In this document: positions 25,106-30,238 of the stretch, piece after piece
How the letters are laid out: each line of letters begins with the position of its first letter
How positions within the stretch are numbered: position 1 is the first letter of the stretch
DNA from: Tieghemiomyces parasiticus
Lineage: Eukaryota > Kickxellomycota > Dimargaritomycetes > Dimargaritales > Dimargaritaceae
Assembly (NCBI GenBank): GCA_027575765.1
Contig: JANBPT010000573.1
Coordinates: 1 to 30,238 of the forward strand
DNA: 30,238 nt
Direction: 5' to 3'
The notes under the pieces: generated by a model
What the model was told of the DNA's origin: nothing
What the model saw: only the letters and a program-made list of their open reading frames with translations
The model's database searches: none
Program-made: the position numbers and the translations under genes

Positions 25106-26294
25106 CCCCAGCTGTACTGAGTAGGGGTGTGAGGCAGTCATGTCCCAGGGTAAGTGATATCCCTGGCTTTCAACGCAGCTAACCTGGAGGGCAAGGTCCA
25201 GACTACTGCCTGTCACTCTGATGCGGCGACCTCTTTGGCCTATTTTTTGTTCTCTATAGCGTGACTGGAAACCAGATTTACTGTGCTCCTGGATACAGGC
25301 TATCGACTGACAATGCATCTACCTGTGCGTTGTATTCGTCACCCACTTGGTATGCTTCTCAAAGCCACCCAGAAGGATGCATTATATGTATACTGTACGA
25401 CTATCAACTAAAGTGGATTAGGTACATACAGGTATACCAGTGAGTTGCTCCCTCACATAGAGTGCGACGGAGGGGTTTGGGAGCTCTTCCCCCGGAGGGC
25501 GAACTGCCCTGCTGCCACCCTTGGTCCCCAACCGCAATGCTCCGCAGGTCGCCATAATCGCAGGGACAGTCGTCAAACTCTCCCCAAGCAAAAGGGCAAG
25601 TAGAAAGGCCGGGAACGAACCCGGATCACTCTTTCACTGTTCAGTCGTTAATTGTTTCGCTATTGTGCATCTGCCTTCACGGATTCCCATGCACACCCTC
25701 TCACCAGTATGATTTTGGTCTCAGTTCACTCTCCTTGTTGGCCGTGTCGACCCTCTCTAGTTAGGCAAAAATTATTAAACTCAGCTCAATAGAGTAAAGC
25801 GGAGGTGAAAAAAGGAAAGTTGGTGCCCATCAATGGGAAGTGCGGTCGTGAGGTATGGAGTGGTGCCCATACATCATTTCTAGGATTCCTTGCCTAGTCT
25901 TGCCCATGCATATACATCCATGGTTTTCATCCTTGCCCCTGCGTGCTACCCTCAGCTTGACCGCTAACCATGCCTACCCATCCAACCAATACAATCGGGT
26001 ATGCCAAGGAAGGCCGTATGGATCAGGGGGCTTCATGTTAGTGTTTCATGCGTGTCCCCTAAATTCAACGGATGGTGTAATGGAGGATACTACTCGAGGG
26101 CGAAGGAAGAGGAGGTACTAAATGTAATGCCGTGCGGTAACTACGTCTCTCATTATTATGGTGACATGGCCTAATTACATCCAGCTGTGGAAAAGAAATA
26201 TCCAATGAGGAGAAAAAGTGGTTCGAGTGGCAGTGGGGGTAGTGACCCCTCCCGCAGGTGGGACGGGTGGTGGGAGTGTAGCAAGTAGAGATCA

Positions 26295-26329
26295 GGGGAG
26301 GGGTTACCCTTTAGGGGGGGGGAAGAGGG
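26295..26329 (+). other. Potential G-quadruplex, G-rich run
   Basis: GGGG, A, GGGG, a ten-base loop, nine consecutive G, AAGA, GGG. This fits the relaxed four-tract G-quadruplex pattern. It lies about 1.3 kb upstream of the NRPS start. The function is unknown and the nine-G run is also prone to sequencing error. Confidence 0.4.
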
Positions 26330-26720
26330 ACTGCTGGTTAAGGCATCATATCCAGATGCGACGGAGTGCAAAGGTAAGGATGTTGTGACGGGGAGTGTGC
26401 GTCCCGAGGGAGGAGAGTACAAGAAAAGACCGAGTGGGGTCAGGTGGCGAGCGGGCCAGATAGGAAATAAAGATATTTATTAGTTGCACACTTAGTGCGA
26501 TTAAACTGTCATGGGCGTGTTGTCGGCTATAAGTATGTGCGCGGTTTGGATGACGCGATACCGTTTGTTGGATTCGTTGGGGTGGTGGTTCAGGCCTTGC
26601 CTTTGCGTTGAGTGTTTCTTTAGGCGATCCTCTGGTCGTGCCCACTGGCGACGTTCTATATGGAACAATGTGGGCTTCTCCTGCGGTCGCCCTCTTGTGT
26701 GGCAGGAGGCCTTTTGACTG

Positions 26721-28020
26721 ACTCATTGGTTACAATGTCATGGTGATGGTGGGAGGGTATGGAGTCTGGGGCCATCAGGAAGGCCAGACCAGTGGCTGTT
26801 TCTGGGGATGTAATACTGGCCTAGAAATAGTACTTATAAAACTGGAGTTTTGACGTTCTACAAGAAAAAGTAATGGGTTTTAAAAAGTATATGTGAAATC
26901 GAATGACAGTGTTCAAGGTGTCATTTAATTAATGAAAAATAGACAGCATTTTTATACAAGGTTGCCGACACAAGAACAGGACAATAATAGACCATGACAT
27001 GATATCATAGAATGTGCAATTGACTTAAACATTAGATCGAGGGGTTTTAACTATAGCATAGCCCAGAATCAGAGTTTGTAAAACCTGGCAGACAATTGGT
27101 ACGCTGCAAGCACCATGTATTGGTGGAGAAATGGAGGGAGAAGGCACCAAGGGAGGCGCCTTTGTCATTGTTATGCCTAGTTCCGGTACAGGTTCAATAA
27201 CAGAAAAGAAAGGGGAATAAATGTTAGAGGTTTTAGCAGAAAAGAAGTTCCAATTTATTGCCAAGTACAGAAGGAACAATATATATACTATAGAATAGAC
27301 TATTGTCAAATAGTTAAGTCTCCTGTCAATGTAGTCATCATCATGGTTCCATCATTGGCAGTTGCTAAAGTGGTAAAGCTAAAGGATTGTGTTGTAGGGT
27401 AAAACTACCCCAGAGGAAACTTGGGTTAAATGAATATGATTTACTGAAAATAAATTGACTAAAAAACGTTATGAGAATGATTTTAGAGTTGTGGGGTAAG
27501 CTATTGTTTATTGAGTAGAAACCCAGAGGGTCTTTTATATGGAATGACGTCCAGCATCATTCACCATGGCTACAGGTTGGGTAAAGCAAACCCAAGTGTA
27601 ATGATCAAGCAACAAGTTCTTTGATGGGGAACTTTATTCTTGAAAAGGTAGAGAAGAAAGTGAAAGAAAGTGATGTTTGATAATGATAGAAAGTAGGGAG
27701 GGAAAGGGGGAGTATATATATGAAAAAGGAAAGGAGGGAAATGGTAGAGGAAGGAGGGAGGATTTGGTTGTTGAGGATTTTTGTGAGGACAAAATCCAAG
27801 GGAGAGAAATGGGAGAAAAAAGGAGGAGAACAATATGGAAATTGCTTACTAATGGGATGTAGCCAATAAGGATGGCCACTTCAAATCCTTTCGTTTTTGT
27901 GCCTGCTTGAAGAAGATGGGAAAAAAGGAGATGAGTCATGCCAAGACTCAAAGGAACCTCAGAGAACAATAGATAGGTCTGGGTAACCATCCAAGCACCA
28001 ATAAGGTATCAGGATGGATG
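26721..28020. other. AT-rich, CpG-poor intergenic DNA
   Basis: No supported gene. About ten CpGs are seen over 1.3 kb, far fewer than in the DNA to the left. The stretch 27650-27840 is strongly purine-biased on the plus strand. The frames found there, up to 118 codons on the minus strand, are low-complexity Phe/Leu/Pro/Ser translations of that bias. Confidence 0.55.
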
Positions 28021-28203
28021 AGAAAGGGAGAGGGAGAGGGAATGGGAATGGGAATGGGAATAGGAATAGGAATAGGAATAGGAATGTGAATGGGAAAGGG
28101 AAAGAGAAAGAGAAAGGGAAAGGGAAAGGGAAAGGGAAAGAGAAAGGGAAAGGGAAAGAGAAAGGGAAAGGGAAAGAGAGGAGGAGAGAGGAGGAAGGGG
28201 AAA
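28021..28203 (+). repeat. Purine hexamer repeat: GGAAT(G/A) units, then GGGAAA/GAGAAA units
   Basis: The first part (to about 28090) repeats GGGAAT and GGAATA. The second part (28092-28203) is an uninterrupted run of 112 purines built mostly of GGGAAA with GAGAAA variants. The two related unit families side by side suggest slippage growth from a shared hexamer. Such mirror-like homopurine tracts can form triplex DNA. The Ser-Leu and Phe-Pro frames across it are translation artefacts. Confidence 0.95.
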
Positions 28204-28249
28204 TGTGGTGAATTCACCACAACCTCCACCCTCCATTATGCTGAAATCG

Positions 28250-30185
28250 ATTTGTGATGCCATTTCAAGCAAATGGGACATGGGATGAGAGAGAATTAGA
28301 GTATAATATTGTTCCCAGCCCTCTAGGAAACTGACAGTGGAGGATGAGAAGGGTGACAAGGGATTGAAAGATTTGGGGTGGATATGGAGTGGATCCCACT
28401 TTACCCTTTTTAGAGTCAATACCAATACCTAGAATTTCCAGGTTTGCCCTGGGGCCTGCATTGGGTAGCCCTGGGAGTGGGATATGAGGAAAGGCCCCCT
28501 ATTCTCCCCCCACTCTAGTACACCTCCTTCTCCCACCCCAACAAGGCAATCCTGTTGACCCAGGATTGCCCACCATTACATTTGTTGCTTGTGTGCAACT
28601 ATGAAGACTTGGCATTACAACTGGCCTTGATCCTCTGCATGCCTAGATCAGCCAACTGGGGCCCTGCTGTATAGTGGCCATTGTCACTTACGCCTCTACT
28701 TCCCAACACCCAGTTTCAGTTTGCAATATCCCACCACCATTGGCCTTTGCAACTACAGCAACTAGCTAGCCATGATATCAGTGTGGGTATTGCATTGTTT
28801 GGGAATTGTCTAATGTAAACCAGGCATTAATGCCACTGTACCCTACACCCCTACAGTTGGGGAAGGAAATAGGTGGTTATTTCTCTTTGTCTGTGGTTAC
28901 TATAAGCACCAAATCTACATTATAATAGACCCTATACTCCAGTGGTAGCTAAACTAGCCACAAGGGGAAAATCCAATTGTAAGGTATGGCCACAAATAAC
29001 AGGTTGATGTTTAGGTAAGGTTATTGGCTGGTAGGCTTTATATATGCATTTGGCTAGTGTTATCAGATGGCACTGCATTGATGCAATCATACAAAAGGCG
29101 CACATAAAAAGGGAAAAAAGATGGGTGACTTCACAGCAAGAGGGATTTGTTTGTACCATATAACAACTCTATGGCAGGTAAATATGCCAATTCATTGTAA
29201 AACTCTTTTCAACCTGGCTTGGCACTATCCCTGTTGTAATTGAGCCTACTGATTCAAAGGCAATGGGCCAGTGTTCCTGTGGCTAATTGTGAAAAAGACG
29301 GTTTGTGGCACCCATTAAACTAACCATCCAGCTGCTGCCACCAATCACCCCATTTCTTTGCAGCACTCACACAGTGGACCCCTCAGACTGCAGGAACTTC
29401 CAAGCCACCATAAACCATTAATGTCACACTTTATACAGTAGTAAGTGTTATTTTACACTAGGATTGCCCATCCTTGCTTAGTTGTGTCCATAGGGTACAC
29501 CCAGCCTATGGCAACCACTGTCCTGGCCAGCCTTCCTTACCTACATTTGGTTCTACTATCCACTGTTCCTCTACTTCTGCTCTATCCCAAACCCAGCAAC
29601 TTGGCAGCTATTTGTTTGCTGGTGCATCCTTAGGCTTTGCCCAATTATATGCAATGACCTACCCTGGTACTGATCAAAGACTGACAGGTACTGCAAACAG
29701 CCCCACATCCTTCTTTCACATACACAGCACTAAGTATCCTCCCTACTCATAAACATGCCACCCACAGACCACAACCAGGTACAATGGGTGCATTGCTATT
29801 TCATTTGGATGGCTACTGACAGGCAGATCAGGGCCTGTAGACCATACTACCTCCTAATACCTTAGAGTACAGTGTGGAGAGGGGTATGCAATGAAATAGC
29901 CCAAGGTCCAATGCAGTTGGAATGATGATGTATCCTTCCCTTAAAGGCCTTCCAGGTTATCTGGGGTTGCCACCACCCAGTCCCATGGTGCAGAGACTTA
30001 CACTGCCATATAATACCAGTAAACTCAAAGAATAGCCATAATGAATAGTCTTTGAATTGGAGAGTTCCACATAAATATATGCATATCTCTGTATATGGCA
30101 TACTAAACCTGTGAGCCAGTCTACCAAGTGAAAGGGTGCTGCTATCACAATCATTTGAGGTAATGGTGCAAATCAAGGTGGAAAA
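28250..30185. other. CpG-depleted non-coding DNA
   Basis: Only three CpG dinucleotides occur in about 1.9 kb (at 28691, 29099 and 29299), although base composition is moderate and TpG/CpA steps are plentiful. No gene is supported. The longest frame nearby, minus strand 29862-30221 (119 codons), is unrecognised. The pattern is what methylated CpG decay leaves in old repeats. No terminal repeats or transposase motifs were seen. Confidence 0.75.
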
Positions 30186-30238
30186 CGAATTGACGAAAGG
30201 TATGGACCAATCAGAGTGCATTATTTAGTTTTTTATGC

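Larger units (their letters stand above)
24981..26720. other. Region upstream of the NRPS, no supported gene
   Basis: The first 84 bases upstream stay open in frame with the NRPS and could be 5' leader. Beyond that there is a 5-bp hairpin (AGGGC/GCCCT, 25496-25510), a tRNA-like T-arm fragment near 25609-25623, and a G-rich stretch at 26230-26330. The longest frame, 126 codons on the minus strand at 26346-26726, resembles nothing I know and overlaps low-complexity DNA. CpG is normal up to about 26700. Confidence 0.55.

Noticed and set aside
25600..25670. Possible minus-strand tRNA: B-box-like GGTTCGTTCCC and a TAGCGAAAC A-box-like match about 41 bases before it
   Set aside because: The T-loop is one base short of canonical, the GG after the A-box is missing, and no 7-bp acceptor stem can be formed. 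At best it is a decayed tRNA or SINE fragment.
26346..26726. 126-codon minus-strand frame as a real gene
   Set aside because: No recognisable domain, a composition rich in Arg, Pro, Ser and Thr with no pattern, and it straddles the CpG transition. A chance frame is the simpler reading.
28009..28425. Minus-strand frame with a long Ser-Leu repeat protein
   Set aside because: It is a direct translation of the GAGAAA/GGGAAA microsatellite. The other frames give Phe-Pro or Gly-Lys repeats equally well.
29862..30221. 119-codon minus-strand frame as a transposase fragment
   Set aside because: No catalytic triad or zinc motif is visible and no terminal repeats flank it, so it was left as an unrecognised frame in decayed DNA.

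Overview
The window holds one certain gene. It is a 22.4-kb intronless reading frame on the minus strand (24980 down to 2607) for a 7,457-residue nonribosomal peptide synthetase (NRPS). The remaining 8 kb has low coding density, with microsatellites, a long homopurine tract and a CpG-depleted segment. No Shine-Dalgarno-led operon is visible and the start has a eukaryotic context (A at -3). This is a eukaryotic genome, most likely a fungus: the condensation (C) domains carry 'YPCxPIQEGLLLATLKDPxAY'-type starts, the epimerization (E) domains have HHxxxDLVSW, and the carrier (T) domains have LGGDSISAI. An early-diverging fungus, for example an NRPS-rich zoopagomycete lineage such as Dimargaritales, is my guess. 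The sequence alone does not prove it.

Domain order read from the protein: partial C1 - A1 - T1 - E1 - C2 - [relic: A C-terminal subdomain, dead T, dead C] - A2 - T2 - E2 - C3 - A3 - T3 - C4 - A4 - T4 - E4 - C5 - A5 - T5 - terminal E-like domain. Five adenylation (A) domains keep their catalytic lysine and five carriers keep their serine, so the simplest product is a pentapeptide. Three complete E domains predict D residues at positions 1, 2 and 4. There is no thioesterase or reductase. The chain must be released by the terminal E-like domain, by a separate enzyme, or by hydrolysis.

Three points stand out. A 650-residue fossil module sits between C2 and A2, with every catalytic residue checked in it replaced. 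Module 3 has no E domain, yet its downstream C4 looks like a domain that accepts a D-residue donor. The terminal E-like domain keeps HHxxxD but has Met where the E-domain glutamate should be.

Flanks: 1-2606 lies downstream of the NRPS and has no supported gene. 24981 to about 26720 lies upstream, with a weak TATA-like element and G-rich stretches. From about 26720 to the right end CpG falls sharply (three CpGs between 28250 and 30185), and a homopurine GGGAAA-type repeat lies at about 28021-28203. This looks like methylation-decayed repeat DNA or a different source of DNA. No transporter, regulator, tailoring enzyme or phosphopantetheinyl transferase is visible beside the NRPS.
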